A DNA stretch of 64,000 bases from Salinispira pacifica (GTDB lineage Bacteria > Spirochaetota > Spirochaetia > DSM-27196 > Salinispiraceae): the NCBI RefSeq assembly GCF_000507245.1, contig NC_023035.1, positions 1,217,501 to 1,281,500 on the forward strand. Reading direction: 5' to 3'. Below, in pieces: positions 26,068 through 35,651 of this stretch. The position numbers and the translations under genes are program-made. The notes beneath the pieces are model-generated. The model saw nothing but the letters and a program-made list of their open reading frames with translations, did no database searches and was not told where the DNA came from. Position 1 is the first letter of the stretch; every line of letters starts with the position of its first letter.

Positions 26068-26829
26068 ATGAAGTATATGATCAAATTGATTGCAGTGAAG
26101 GGCCCGGGAATACGCAGAATGGTCGCGGTCTGTGGAATCATACTGATTATTCTGCTTGGAGCCTCCTGTTCATCCGGAGAAAATTCCGGATTCATCGACA
26201 GTCTGATCAGACTCAGTCCCAACCGCTACAGCGATGAGCCTCCAACGGAAGCCCAGATGGAGGAGTGGAGGGAAGAGATCCGCCGCTACGAATCGATAAT
26301 CCGGGAAAAAATCGAAGCGGCGGGGTCGGCGGTGAATTATTACAAGCTTTTGGCCGAGGAATACTCCCGGCTTGGCATGCATAAACTGGCCCTGGAAAAC
26401 TACCAGTCAATTCTTGAGATCGAACCCTCCAACCATGTGGTTCTCCATTCTGCGGGGGTTTCTGCGGGACAGTACGCCCTCTCCCGGCCGGACGAGGGGG
26501 CCAAAACAGAATATCTGAGGATGGCTGAAGGATACTACCGACGGGCAATTGAGGTGAACCCCGGCTACAAAGACCCCTACGTGGGCCTGGCGGTGCTTCA
26601 TGTTTTCGAATTTGATGAGCTCGATGAAGGCAAACGGGTGGTGAACCAGGGGTTGGAAATCTTTCCCGACAATTCCCGGCTGCTGTTTGTGCTGGCCCGG
26701 ATTGCCCTGATGGAGAACCGCAGCGAGGATGCCGTGGCCATCTACAACCGGATTGCTGAAACCGCCCGGCGGCCTGACGAAAAAGATGCGGCCATCCGCA
26801 ATCGGGAGGCGCTTTTATCCGGTGAATAG
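26068..26829 (+). CDS. TPR-repeat lipoprotein
   Basis: A 253-residue protein. A hydrophobic segment and lipobox (LLGASC) put the lipidated Cys at about residue 32; the 20 residues before the hydrophobic core are longer than usual. Tetratricopeptide repeats follow, for example KLLAEEYSRLGMHKLALENY and AEGYYRRAIEVNPGYKDPYV, so it probably holds a protein complex at the periplasmic face. ATG 26068 has AGGAGGGG upstream. It ends 5 bp before dprA, implying cotranscription, though no functional link is known. Confidence 0.75.
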   Translation: MKYMIKLIAVKGPGIRRMVAVCGIILIILLGASCSSGENSGFIDSLIRLSPNRYSDEPPTEAQMEEWREEIRRYESIIREKIEAAGSAVNYYKLLAEEYSRLGMHKLALENYQSILEIEPSNHVVLHSAGVSAGQYALSRPDEGAKTEYLRMAEGYYRRAIEVNPGYKDPYVGLAVLHVFEFDELDEGKRVVNQGLEIFPDNSRLLFVLARIALMENRSEDAVAIYNRIAETARRPDEKDAAIRNREALLSGE

Positions 26830-26834
26830 GGTGA

Positions 26835-27725
26835 ATGGTTCACCCCATGGATTTGGCAATTCACAGAATATCATTTCTCAGTACCGGAGAAAAACTGATT
26901 CTCCAGGGGCTAAACCTGGGCAGGGAGGAGTTCTGCAGCCTGACCCGCTACCGCCTCTATGAAATTGGGTTGAGCGCTCCCCGGAGAGGGAAAAACTTTC
27001 ACCCCCGGGAACTCTATAACTACACTCAACTGGATCTGCAGTGGCTTGAGCGTCCGGGCTGTCACGCCATTGGAATCTGGGAGCCGGCGTATCCCTGGCT
27101 GCTGAAACAGATCTATAACCCTCCGTTTCTTTTATTCATCCGCAGCAGAAAAGCTCCTGTGCCGGGATGGTCGGGAGATACCAGCATAGCAATGGTGGGT
27201 ACCCGCACCCCCAGCGTGGCGGGCTACGAGGGCGCCCACAGGCTGGCCGGAGAACTTGCCCGGAGAGGAATCAGCATCGTCTCGGGCCTGGCCCGGGGGA
27301 TCGATACGGCCTGTCATAATGCGGTTCTCAGTACGCCGGGGATCACCCACGGCGTATTGGGGCACGGCCCGGATATGCTCTACCCCGCCTCCAACCGGGG
27401 GCTGGCTGCCAGAATTCTTGCCTCAGGCGGTGCGCTCGTTTCAGAATATCCCCCGGGCACAGAACCCCGTCCATACCGGTTTCCCGAACGAAACCGGATT
27501 ATTTCCGGGCTTACTCATTCGGTGATTGTACTGGAAGCGCCTGAAGGATCCGGAGCGCTGATCACCGTAGACTATGCCCTGGAACAGGGCCGTGACGTCT
27601 GCGTTCTCGGCGGAGTAGATACCCGGAGAAACGGCGGAGGGCTGCAGCTGCTGGGACAGGGTGCCTGCCGGGTGTATTCTGCCGAAGATGTGCTGAATCA
27701 CGTCTTTCCACTGGTGGGCTTGTAA
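26835..27725 (+). CDS. dprA: DNA processing protein DprA/Smf
   Basis: A 296-residue DprA, which loads RecA on incoming single-stranded DNA and is widespread even in non-competent bacteria. The Rossmann-like domain contains IAMVGTRTPSVAGYE (about 117-131), IVSGLARGIDTACH (about 152-165) and RFPERNRIISGL. The usual VLGCGLD is VLGHGPD here. A DML1-type winged helix at the C terminus seems absent. ATG 26835 comes 5 bp after the preceding stop; the SD is poor, so coupling is likely. Confidence 0.92.
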   Translation: MVHPMDLAIHRISFLSTGEKLILQGLNLGREEFCSLTRYRLYEIGLSAPRRGKNFHPRELYNYTQLDLQWLERPGCHAIGIWEPAYPWLLKQIYNPPFLLFIRSRKAPVPGWSGDTSIAMVGTRTPSVAGYEGAHRLAGELARRGISIVSGLARGIDTACHNAVLSTPGITHGVLGHGPDMLYPASNRGLAARILASGGALVSEYPPGTEPRPYRFPERNRIISGLTHSVIVLEAPEGSGALITVDYALEQGRDVCVLGGVDTRRNGGGLQLLGQGACRVYSAEDVLNHVFPLVGL

Positions 27726-27784
27726 TATCGGCCTCCAATTATAGGCCTGAGAAGCTCATTGATCATGCCTGCCGTGACGATGAT

Positions 27785-28852
27785 ATGAATATGCAGGATG
27801 ATCATCAGAAATTGGTGGACGAGTATATCGAATACCTTGAAGCCGTCCGGGGGCTCTCGTTCCACAGTGTCACCGCCTATCGCCGGGATATTACCCAATA
27901 TATTCTCTGGCTTGAATCCCAGGGAGATGCTCCGTTTCCCGTGGATGACCGCACCCTTCGTGCCTACATGGGGCAGCTGGGCAGAAAAGAATCGGCTGCA
28001 AGGACGGTGAACCGGAAACTGTCGGCCCTACGGGGGTTCTACCGCTTTCATGCCCGCAGGAAAGCTTCCCGGGGCGGGGGGACCGCTCCCTCTACCCACG
28101 GAGCGTCTGCGGCACCCGCCGGCCCTGACGCAACCGATGCATCCCCCGGCTCCGCCGCTCCTTCGGGCCCCGATGCGTCTATCGACGCCGGAGCCGCCGT
28201 CCCCGGAGTAAAGGGTGTAAAAGCCCCCAGGGACCTTCCTGAATTTCTGTACGAAGACGAGATGAACTCACTGCTGATAGAGCTCGAAGAGAAGGCTTGC
28301 GACTATTTCGGCTGGCGGGACCTTTTGATCGCCCACCTGTTCTACAGCACCGGCTGCCGTTTAGCTGAACTCAGCGGTATATCCAGGGAACAGGTTGAGC
28401 GGAACCCTGCCAGGATCCGTATCCGCGGAAAGGGCGGAAAGGAGCGGATTGTTTTTCTCTCCTCCCAAACCCGCCGGATCATCCCTGACTACCTTGCCCG
28501 CAGAAAGGAATTTCTGGAGCAAGGGGAAGATCCGGGAGCTCTTTTTCTCAACCGGAACCGTCGGGCTTTGAGCCCCAGGGGAATTCAGTATATACTTGGG
28601 AAAATCAGTACCACCCGGAATTTACCGGGATCCCTTCATCCGCATATGTTCCGGCACAGCTTTGCCACGCATCTTATGAACAACGGAGCGGATATCAGGA
28701 TGGTTCAGGAGATGCTGGGGCATGAGAATCTCAGCACAACTCAGGTGTACACCCACACCAGTCTGGGGGCTCTGCGGGATTTATACCGGAATGCCCATCC
28801 TCACAGCCGCCGCAGGAATATTTCCGGTGACCGGAACGGGGAGCAGGGATAA
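27785..28852 (+). CDS. xerC: Tyrosine recombinase XerC-like with long Ala/Pro/Gly linker
   Basis: A 355-residue tyrosine recombinase. The N-terminal domain covers residues 8-92. Residues about 95-147 are a low-complexity linker of Ala, Pro, Gly, Ser and Asp that normal Xer proteins lack. The catalytic domain has Arg in STGCRLAELSGI, Lys in [36 protein letters not shown] and the Tyr. It lies between dprA and hslVU, the position of codV (xerC) in Bacillus. With the protein at 24192 it likely forms the XerCD pair. Confidence 0.87.
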   Translation: MNMQDDHQKLVDEYIEYLEAVRGLSFHSVTAYRRDITQYILWLESQGDAPFPVDDRTLRAYMGQLGRKESAARTVNRKLSALRGFYRFHARRKASRGGGTAPSTHGASAAPAGPDATDASPGSAAPSGPDASIDAGAAVPGVKGVKAPRDLPEFLYEDEMNSLLIELEEKACDYFGWRDLLIAHLFYSTGCRLAELSGISREQVERNPARIRIRGKGGKERIVFLSSQTRRIIPDYLARRKEFLEQGEDPGALFLNRNRRALSPRGIQYILGKISTTRNLPGSLHPHMFRHSFATHLMNNGADIRMVQEMLGHENLSTTQVYTHTSLGALRDLYRNAHPHSRRRNISGDRNGEQG

Positions 28853-29016
28853 GTCGGCTTCCGTCAAGTTCGGCAGTTTTTCCTGTTCTCCATACGCTTC
28901 CTGATGTATATTTTCCCTTTGAACCGGAAGGGCAGTGAGCCGTCCGGCGATAATCCCGGCCGCAGGATGCGGCGGGACCACTGATACAATTATTTTTATT
29001 CACAGAAGGAGGGTGG

Positions 29017-29556
29017 ATGGCTGAGAAGATACGCAGCACCACCGTGATTGCTGTAAAAAAAGACGACAGTATTGCAATGGCAGGTGACGGACAGGTCACC
29101 ATGGGAAATGCGGTAATGAAGGGCAACGCCAAAAAGGTGCGCCGGATTTACGACGGAAAGGTGCTTGTGGGTTTTGCCGGGGCAACCGCCGATGCGTTCA
29201 CGCTTTTTGACAAGTTTGAGGCCAGTCTGAAAGAATTCAACGGAGATATTACCCGTGCTGCGGTTGAGCTTGCCAAGTTGTGGCGAACAGACCGGATGCT
29301 GCGGAAGCTGGAGGCTCTTTTACTGGTTGCCGACAAGGATCAGATCCTTCTTATCTCCGGAACCGGCGATGTAATCGAACCGGAAACCGGCGCAATCGCC
29401 ATCGGCAGCGGAGGAAACTACGCTTATTCCGCAGCTCTGGCCTATATGGACGGCAGTGAACTCAGTGCCGGAGATATCGCCAGGAGAAGTCTTCAAATTG
29501 CCGGAGACATCTGTATTTACACCAACCAGAACATCGTAGTTGAGGAGTTGAATTGA
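29017..29556 (+). CDS. hslV: ATP-dependent protease subunit HslV
   Basis: The proteolytic chamber of HslUV, a threonine protease of 179 residues. The catalytic Thr is the first of the TTVIAV motif (residue 8), so seven residues (MAEKIRS) would be removed on maturation; many HslV remove only Met. GDGQVTMG and the later [14 protein letters not shown] are conserved. GGAGGG precedes ATG 29017. It overlaps hslU at TGATG. Confidence 0.96.
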   Translation: MAEKIRSTTVIAVKKDDSIAMAGDGQVTMGNAVMKGNAKKVRRIYDGKVLVGFAGATADAFTLFDKFEASLKEFNGDITRAAVELAKLWRTDRMLRKLEALLLVADKDQILLISGTGDVIEPETGAIAIGSGGNYAYSAALAYMDGSELSAGDIARRSLQIAGDICIYTNQNIVVEELN

Positions 29557-31022
29557 TGCTGAAACTTGAGGAATTAACTCCCCGTCAGATCGTAAAAGAA
29601 CTGGACCGCTATATTATCGGGCAGGAGAAGGCCAAGAAGGCGGTGGCCATTGCTCTGAGAAACCGGGTCCGCCGGCAGAAACTTCCCGAGGATCTTGTTG
29701 ATGAAGTGGCTCCGAAAAATATCATCATGATGGGGCCTACCGGTGTGGGAAAAACCGAGATCGCCAGGAGGCTTTCAAAACTCACCGGTGCACCCTTTGT
29801 GAAAGTAGAGGCCACAAAATACACTGAAGTGGGGTATGTGGGCCGGGATGTGGAATCCATGGTCCGGGACCTGATGATGGTATCGGTGAACATGGTGAAA
29901 AGCGAGCTCCAGGAAGAGGTTCGGGAGGAAGCCGAGGAACGGGTGGAAGAACAGCTTCTTGATCTTCTTTTACCCGGAAGCCGAAAGTCCCCCAAAAATG
30001 GCGGAGGAATGGCCGGGCTCTTTTCCAAGCGAAGCGGCACAGCGTCAGGGTCCGCATCAGGAGCCCCATCAGGTGAAGAAAGCGGGAATGTGAAAGAGCT
30101 TCCCCCAGCGGATTCAGAAAGTGAAGAAACAGCTGCACAGGTATCCGATTCCACCAGGGAAAAATTCCGCCAGAAGCTGAGAGACGGCAAGCTTGAAGAG
30201 AAAGAGGTGGAAATTTCCGTCTCCAAGAGCAATATGCCGGCAATTGAAATATTTTCCGGCCAGAACCTTGAAGAGATCGACCTGAATCTTGGCAGCCTGG
30301 GAAATATATTCGGCGGAAAGAAAAAGAAAAAACAGACCACCATTGCCCGGGCCAGGGAAATTCTGCTGGCCGAGGAAATGGAGCGAATGGTTGATACAGA
30401 CCGGGTTGCGGATATCGCCCGCCAGCGTGTGGAAGGCCTGGGAATTATTTTTATTGACGAAATAGATAAGATCGCCGTGAAAGAGGGGCGGAACAGCGGA
30501 GATGTGAGCCGTGAAGGCGTACAGCGGGACATTCTGCCCATTGTTGAAGGCAGCAAGGTGAACACCAAATTCGGGGTGGTGGATACATCCCATATTCTGT
30601 TCATCGCCGCGGGAGCCTTCCATATGAGCAAACCCAGCGATCTGATCCCCGAGCTTCAGGGCCGGTTTCCCATCCGGGTGGAGCTTGAAGCCCTCACCAC
30701 CGAAGATTTCTATAACATTCTCACCCAGCCGCAGAATGCCCTCACTCTGCAGTACGTTGAGCTGATGAAGACCGAGGGCGTGACCATCGATTTCAGCGAT
30801 GAGGCGATCCGTGAGTTGAGCCGCCTTGCTGCCGATGTGAACAGCCGCACCGAAAACATCGGTGCCCGGAGGCTTCACACCATCATGGAACTGCTTCTGG
30901 AAGAGCTCTCATTTACTGCGCCGGAACTGAGCGGTCAGTCCGTACCCATCACCCCGGAATATGTCCGGGAACGTCTCAGCGATATTGTCCAGGATCAGGA
31001 TCTGAGCCGCTACATTTTGTAA
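29556..31022 (+). CDS. hslU: HslUV ATPase subunit HslU
   Basis: The AAA+ unfoldase partner of HslV, 488 residues from ATG 29556 (GAGGAG just upstream). Walker A is [11 protein letters not shown] (about 62-72) and Walker B is IIFIDEIDK (about 296-304). The pore motif is GYVGRDVES (about 91). The inserted I domain contains a Gly/Ser/Ala-rich stretch (about residues 145-185). Sensor and box regions ([20 protein letters not shown]) are present. The C terminus ends in SRYIL, which docks in HslV. Confidence 0.97.
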   Translation: MLKLEELTPRQIVKELDRYIIGQEKAKKAVAIALRNRVRRQKLPEDLVDEVAPKNIIMMGPTGVGKTEIARRLSKLTGAPFVKVEATKYTEVGYVGRDVESMVRDLMMVSVNMVKSELQEEVREEAEERVEEQLLDLLLPGSRKSPKNGGGMAGLFSKRSGTASGSASGAPSGEESGNVKELPPADSESEETAAQVSDSTREKFRQKLRDGKLEEKEVEISVSKSNMPAIEIFSGQNLEEIDLNLGSLGNIFGGKKKKKQTTIARAREILLAEEMERMVDTDRVADIARQRVEGLGIIFIDEIDKIAVKEGRNSGDVSREGVQRDILPIVEGSKVNTKFGVVDTSHILFIAAGAFHMSKPSDLIPELQGRFPIRVELEALTTEDFYNILTQPQNALTLQYVELMKTEGVTIDFSDEAIRELSRLAADVNSRTENIGARRLHTIMELLLEELSFTAPELSGQSVPITPEYVRERLSDIVQDQDLSRYIL

Positions 31023-31057
31023 GCCGGATTTTTACGAAAAAGCGGGTCGAAAACCCT

Positions 31058-31063
31058 TATAAT
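31058..31063 (+). promoter_or_regulatory. Candidate -10 element ahead of flgB
   Basis: A perfect TATAAT lies in the 90-bp hslU-flgB gap. No good -35 is seen at 16-18 bp upstream. Borrelia burgdorferi drives its flgB operon from a sigma-70 promoter, so a housekeeping promoter here is plausible. The start of transcription has not been determined. Confidence 0.35.
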
Positions 31064-31112
31064 TTTCTATTCCCTTCCGATGATGAAAGCAGAGTAATCT
31101 TCGGGAGGGATT

Positions 31113-31529
31113 ATGTACACCAATAACAACTGGGGTAAAAGCCTGGACATTCTCCAGCGCAATATGAGTGTGAATCTCTATCGGCAGGAGGTGATAGCCA
31201 ATAATATTGCCAATGCCGACACCCCCAATTTCAAGCGCCAGGAAGTGAACTACGAAACCAGCCTGAAAAAGGCCCTGGAGAGCGAAAATCGTCCGGTTTT
31301 TGATGCATACCTCACCAACGATAAGCATGTTGCCTTTGACCGTGAAATAGACTACCGCACCGTTGTGCCCAGACGGGTCACCGATTTTCTTACAACTGCC
31401 AAAAACAACGGCAATAACGTGGACATAGAAGTTGAATCCACAAATTTCATTAATGCCCAGCTGTCCTATAATCTCATGGTCAGTTCGGTGAATCACAATT
31501 TCAACAATCTGAATATAGTATTGCAGTAA
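31113..31529 (+). CDS. flgB: Flagellar basal-body rod protein FlgB
   Basis: A 138-residue proximal rod protein. The rod signature is IANNIANADTPNFKRQEVNYE near residues 28-48 (in two parts). It has the family's helical ends. It is exported by the flagellar type III system and assembles in the periplasm. GGGAGGG precedes ATG 31113. First gene of the flgB-flgC-fliE group. Confidence 0.97.
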   Translation: MYTNNNWGKSLDILQRNMSVNLYRQEVIANNIANADTPNFKRQEVNYETSLKKALESENRPVFDAYLTNDKHVAFDREIDYRTVVPRRVTDFLTTAKNNGNNVDIEVESTNFINAQLSYNLMVSSVNHNFNNLNIVLQ

Positions 31530-31540
31530 GGAGGCTCTGA

Positions 31541-31999
31541 ATGGGAATGTTTTCCACTCTTAATATCGCATCCAGCGGACTGACAGCCCAGCGGCTCCGT
31601 CAGGATGTTATTGCCAACAATATCGCCAATGTGGAGACCACCCGGACCCCCGAAGGCGGACCCTACCGGCGCAGCCGGGTGATTGTTGCTCCCAGCACCG
31701 AAGGAACCACCTGGAAGAGCCAGTACTTTCCCAAAGCCCTGGACTCGGGAGTGGGGAGCGGCGTGCAGGTGGTGGAGATCGATAAAGACATGGATGATCC
31801 TCTCCGGCTGGTGTACGACCCCACCCATCCCGATGCAATTAAAGCCGGCCCCCAGGCGGGATACGTGGAGTATCCCAATGTGAATGTGGTGGAAGAGATG
31901 ACCGACCTCATCTCCGCATCCAGAAGCTACGATGCCAACATCGCTGTTGTGGACGGTGCCAAGAACATGTTCATGAAAGCGCTGGAAATCGGCCGATAG
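31541..31999 (+). CDS. flgC: Flagellar basal-body rod protein FlgC
   Basis: A 152-residue rod protein. It begins MGMFSTLNIASSGLTAQRLR and has the rod motif VIANNIANVETTRTPEGGPY. The C-terminal helix has YDANIAVVDGAKNMFMKALEI. AAGGAGG precedes the ATG, 11 bp after flgB. It stacks with FlgB, FlgF and FlgG in the rod; flgF and flgG are not in this window. Confidence 0.97.
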   Translation: MGMFSTLNIASSGLTAQRLRQDVIANNIANVETTRTPEGGPYRRSRVIVAPSTEGTTWKSQYFPKALDSGVGSGVQVVEIDKDMDDPLRLVYDPTHPDAIKAGPQAGYVEYPNVNVVEEMTDLISASRSYDANIAVVDGAKNMFMKALEIGR

Positions 32000-32118
32000 C
32001 ATGAATACCCCGGAATCCACGGAGAATTCACTGAGAATCGGGGTTATCCGGCCGATGGAGTGAACTTTCCCTTAAGTTCCCCGGCTGACGGTCGAGGATT
32101 AAAAGCGGGAGGAGAACT

Positions 32119-32460
32119 ATGAGTATACAGTTCAACGCGAATTTTCTGAATCCGGCGCAGGTAAGCGGCGATCAGTTTGCTTTGTACAAGACCCACCGTT
32201 CCCATGTGGGGGATGAGGGGCTGACCGTTCCGGAAGGACAGAAGAGCTTCGGCCAGATGCTTTTCGACTCCCTGGAAGGGGTGAATCAGGAACAGCAGTA
32301 TGCTCATGATATCTCCGTTCAGGCTGTGGCGGATCCCGATTCCGTGGATCCCCATGACGTGACCATCGCGATGGCCAAGGCAAACCTGAGCCTGAGCATT
32401 ACCAAGAATGTTGTGGATCGCGTGGTACAGGCGTACCAGGATATTACCACCCTGCGCTGA
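32119..32460 (+). CDS. fliE: Flagellar hook-basal body complex protein FliE
   Basis: A 113-residue adaptor between the MS ring and the rod. The C-terminal part carries the family text HDVTIAMAKANLSLSITKNV and VVQAYQDITTLR. The N-terminal 40 residues are longer than in enteric FliE. GGAGGAGA precedes the ATG. It lies 119 bp after flgC and is followed by a strong terminator. Confidence 0.95.
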   Translation: MSIQFNANFLNPAQVSGDQFALYKTHRSHVGDEGLTVPEGQKSFGQMLFDSLEGVNQEQQYAHDISVQAVADPDSVDPHDVTIAMAKANLSLSITKNVVDRVVQAYQDITTLR

Positions 32461-32529
32461 TAGCAGCGTCCGGGGATGAGTGATTCTTCCCCGAAAAACC
32501 ATCTAAAAAACCTCTCACACAGTGTGTGC

Positions 32530-32574
32530 GCGCCCGGCTGAACCCCTTGTTGAGCATCCGAGGCGCTTTTTTTT
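32530..32574 (+). terminator. Strong terminator between fliE and fliF
   Basis: GCGCCCGG pairs with CCGAGGCGC (one bulge). Inside it GCTGAAC pairs with GTTGAGC (one mismatch). Eight T follow (32567-32574). This divides flgB-flgC-fliE from the long fliF operon. The 210 bp after it hold no gene; an AT-rich stretch (32575-32650) may contain the fliF promoter, but no clear -35/-10 pair is visible. Confidence 0.8.
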
Positions 32575-32785
32575 GTGTTTTATCTCAATTATCACTGGAA
32601 GTTTATGTTTTTTCCATGTAGAATTCCATTTGTGTAGGTTTATGTTTGCACATTCTGTTCTTTGATAGGCACCGCTGGGGGTGAACTCGGGTTTCTGAGA
32701 CCGCCGGTCCATGTGCCGCACCAGAATTTTGCCTGACTCTTGCAGGTGGTGTGCAGCTTTTCCGTTCAGTTCTTTGGGAGGGGAT

Positions 32786-34492
32786 ATGAACGAATGGTTT
32801 AAGAAGCTGTTTGACCAGATAAAGACCATATGGTCCAAATGGTCAGCTCTACAGCGGATAATCTTCATCGGCGTCGGCCTTGCAGCCATTGCCGGTGTTA
32901 CTGCGCTGATACTCTTCAGTGCGTCTCCAAGCATGGAACCCATTCTCACTCAACCGGTTACCGACGAAACACTGCGCCAGCAGATCGGCGCCCGTCTGGA
33001 TACCGAGGGAATTGAGTATGAGGTGACTGCCGACAATATTCTCATGGTGAAAGACCGCCCCACTGCGCTCCGCGCCAGGGCAATTCTTTCCACCCAGGGG
33101 CTTTTGCCCGGGGATACCGACCCATGGGCCCTTTTTGATATGGACCGTTGGACCATCACCGATTACGAACGGGATGTGAACCTTCGCCGATCCATCACCA
33201 ATCAGCTCATACAGCATATTGAAGCTCTTGATGACGTGGACGATGCCAGCGTATCCATAGTGATGCCGGAGAAAACCCTGTTTTCAGAGGATCAGGATCC
33301 GGTTACCGCATCAATAATCATCACGCCCAAGCCCGGAAGCGATATTGCAGAAAACCGCACCGAGCTGGAAGGAATCCAGGAGCTGGTGCAGTTCGCCGTT
33401 CCCGGACTCACCGCCGACTATATCACCATTTCAGATACATCCGGACGGAAGCTCAATGATTTTGAGGGGATGGCGGATTTTGACCGGCTTGCCCTGAATA
33501 AGCGGGAGCTGGAGCTGAAACGTGACCTGGAGCAGCAGTATATACGTCAGATAAAAAACTCTCTTTCCGGGATTTTCACCAAGGACAGAATCGAAATACT
33601 CAATATCGAGGTGGACCTGGATTACGGGAACCGCCAGACCGAAAAGGAAGAGTATTTCCCCATAGTAGTTACCCCTGACAATCCCGCCACTCCGTTCAGC
33701 GAACGGGAAACCACCCTGAATGTTCTCCGTTCCAGGGAAAACTTCGACGAGGACTACCAGGGAAGCGGGTTTAACCCCGAAGGACCTCCTGGAGTCGAGG
33801 GTCAGACTCCTCCCAGCTATCAGGATCTTGAGGGGCTGGTGGGTGAATACAGCCGCAGCCAGGATAAGGAAAACTTCGAAATTAACCGCCAGGTAACCAC
33901 CGAGACCGGTTCGCCCAGCATTGAACGGATTTCCGTGGGTGTGGCCATCGACGGCGTGTGGCAGTGGCAGTATCTTGATAACGGACAGGTGGATATAAAC
34001 CCCGACGGAAGCATCAACAGGAGCTATACTCCGGTGAGCCAGGAACAGCTGGACAGAGCGACTGAACTGATCCAGGGCGCCGTTGGCTTCAGTCAGAACC
34101 GGGGCGATGTTGTGACGGTCCGCACCATACCCTTCGACCGAAGCGAGCAGCACCGGGCCGAGGATGATGAATTCCGCAAGCGGCAGCAGACCCAGCAGAT
34201 TATTCTCTTTTCACTGCTGGGAATTGTGGTGCTGCTTATCATATTCATCGTATTCCGCCTCATAACCCGTGAAATCGAGCGCCGGCGGCGTCTCCGGGAA
34301 GAAGAACTTGCCCGGCAGCATCAGGCCATGCGGGAAGCCGCTCTCAGAAGCGCCGAAGAAGAGAGCGCCGAAGTGGAAATGTCCGTGGAAGAGCGGGCGC
34401 GGCTTGAGATGCAGGAAAATGCCATCAATATGGCCAGAGAACATCCCGAGGATGTTGCACAGCTGATCCGAACCTGGCTGATGGAGGAGTAG
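32786..34492 (+). CDS. fliF: Flagellar MS-ring protein FliF
   Basis: A 568-residue inner-membrane protein that forms the MS ring. The two membrane helices are at about 24-46 and 470-492. The ring-building motifs lie between (ILSTQGLLPGDTDPWALFD, VSIVMPEKTLFSEDQDPVTAS split in two). The C-terminal tail binds FliG. ATG 32786 is chosen because TTTGGGAGGGGAT lies directly upstream; the frame from 32711 lacks a site. Length matches the family. Confidence 0.97.
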   Translation: MNEWFKKLFDQIKTIWSKWSALQRIIFIGVGLAAIAGVTALILFSASPSMEPILTQPVTDETLRQQIGARLDTEGIEYEVTADNILMVKDRPTALRARAILSTQGLLPGDTDPWALFDMDRWTITDYERDVNLRRSITNQLIQHIEALDDVDDASVSIVMPEKTLFSEDQDPVTASIIITPKPGSDIAENRTELEGIQELVQFAVPGLTADYITISDTSGRKLNDFEGMADFDRLALNKRELELKRDLEQQYIRQIKNSLSGIFTKDRIEILNIEVDLDYGNRQTEKEEYFPIVVTPDNPATPFSERETTLNVLRSRENFDEDYQGSGFNPEGPPGVEGQTPPSYQDLEGLVGEYSRSQDKENFEINRQVTTETGSPSIERISVGVAIDGVWQWQYLDNGQVDINPDGSINRSYTPVSQEQLDRATELIQGAVGFSQNRGDVVTVRTIPFDRSEQHRAEDDEFRKRQQTQQIILFSLLGIVVLLIIFIVFRLITREIERRRRLREEELARQHQAMREAALRSAEEESAEVEMSVEERARLEMQENAINMAREHPEDVAQLIRTWLMEE

Positions 34493-34495
34493 TAT

Positions 34496-35539
34496 ATGGC
34501 TAAGCAGGCACAGGCCGGGGGAAAGCGGGGCGGTCAGAAACGCGAAATGAACGGCCGCCAGAAAGCCGCCATTTTCCTGGTCACTCTGGGAAGCGAAATA
34601 TCTTCAGAGATATTCAAACATCTCAGAGAGGATGAAATAGAAACTCTCACATTCGAAATTGCCAGACTGGAAAGCATTGAGGCGGAAGAACGGGACATGG
34701 TTCTTACCGAATTCCAGGAACTGATGATGGCCCAGGACTTCATCACCACCGGCGGGATCGACTATGCCCGGGAGCTGCTGGAAAAAAGCCTGGGAAGTCA
34801 AAAGGCGGTGGATATTATCAACCGCCTCACATCCAGCCTTCAGGTGCGGCCCTTTGATTTTATCCGGCGAACCGACCCTACCCATCTGCTGAACTTTATT
34901 CAGCAGGAGCATCCCCAGACGATTGCTCTCATTCTGGCCTATCTGGAACCCAACAAAGCGTCTGTGATTCTGGGCAGTCTGCCCCACGATATTCAGTCGG
35001 ATGTTGCCAAGCGTATCGCAACCATGGACCGGACTCTGCCTGAGGTTCTCAGGGAGGTTGAACGGGTGCTGGAAAAGAAACTTTCAACCCTCAGTTCCGA
35101 AGATTATACCTCGGCAGGGGGCGTTGAGAGCATCGTTGAGATCCTCAACCTTGTTGACCGCTCCACCGAAAAAATTATTATAGAGAGTCTGGAAGAGGAA
35201 GATCCTGAACTGGCGGAAGAAATCAAGAAGCGGATGTTCGTATTCGAAGATATCGTTATGCTTGATGACAGAGCAATCCAGAAGGTTATGCGGGAAGTTG
35301 ATACCGCAGAGCTGGCAAAGGCACTGAAATCTGTGGATACGGAAGTGCAGGATAAAATCTTCCGCAATATGTCCAAGCGTGCCAGCCAGCTGCTGAAAGA
35401 GGATATGGAATATATGGGACCCATCCGGATGAAGGATGTAGAAGAAGCCCAGCAGAAAATTGTATCCATCATCAGGAAGCTTGAAGAACAGGGCGAAATT
35501 GTTGTTGCACGGGCCGGTGAAGATGAGCTTGTGGTATAA
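34496..35539 (+). CDS. fliG: Flagellar motor switch protein FliG
   Basis: A 347-residue rotor protein that transmits torque from MotA and binds FliF and FliM. Family text includes NGRQKAAIFLVTLG, the EHPQTIALILAYL motif near the middle (about 139-151) and the C-terminal charged helix (FVFEDIVMLDDRAIQKVMRE) that contacts MotA. The start lies 4 bp after the fliF stop. Some spirochaetes have two FliG copies; only one is seen here. Confidence 0.97.
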   Translation: MAKQAQAGGKRGGQKREMNGRQKAAIFLVTLGSEISSEIFKHLREDEIETLTFEIARLESIEAEERDMVLTEFQELMMAQDFITTGGIDYARELLEKSLGSQKAVDIINRLTSSLQVRPFDFIRRTDPTHLLNFIQQEHPQTIALILAYLEPNKASVILGSLPHDIQSDVAKRIATMDRTLPEVLREVERVLEKKLSTLSSEDYTSAGGVESIVEILNLVDRSTEKIIIESLEEEDPELAEEIKKRMFVFEDIVMLDDRAIQKVMREVDTAELAKALKSVDTEVQDKIFRNMSKRASQLLKEDMEYMGPIRMKDVEEAQQKIVSIIRKLEEQGEIVVARAGEDELVV

Positions 35540-35651
35540 TTTCTCTGTGGTTGTCTCCGGTGTTATCCCCGGCGCTGTCTCCGAAATTGAGTACGGCCAG
35601 GAATTCCGGAGAACCGCAGCTTCCCTGATGGCCGCAAAGGAGTAGGCATAT

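Noticed and set aside
29609-30631. Minus-strand frame of 340 codons opposite hslU
   Set aside because: Shadow of hslU; Ser/Arg-rich product with no domain.
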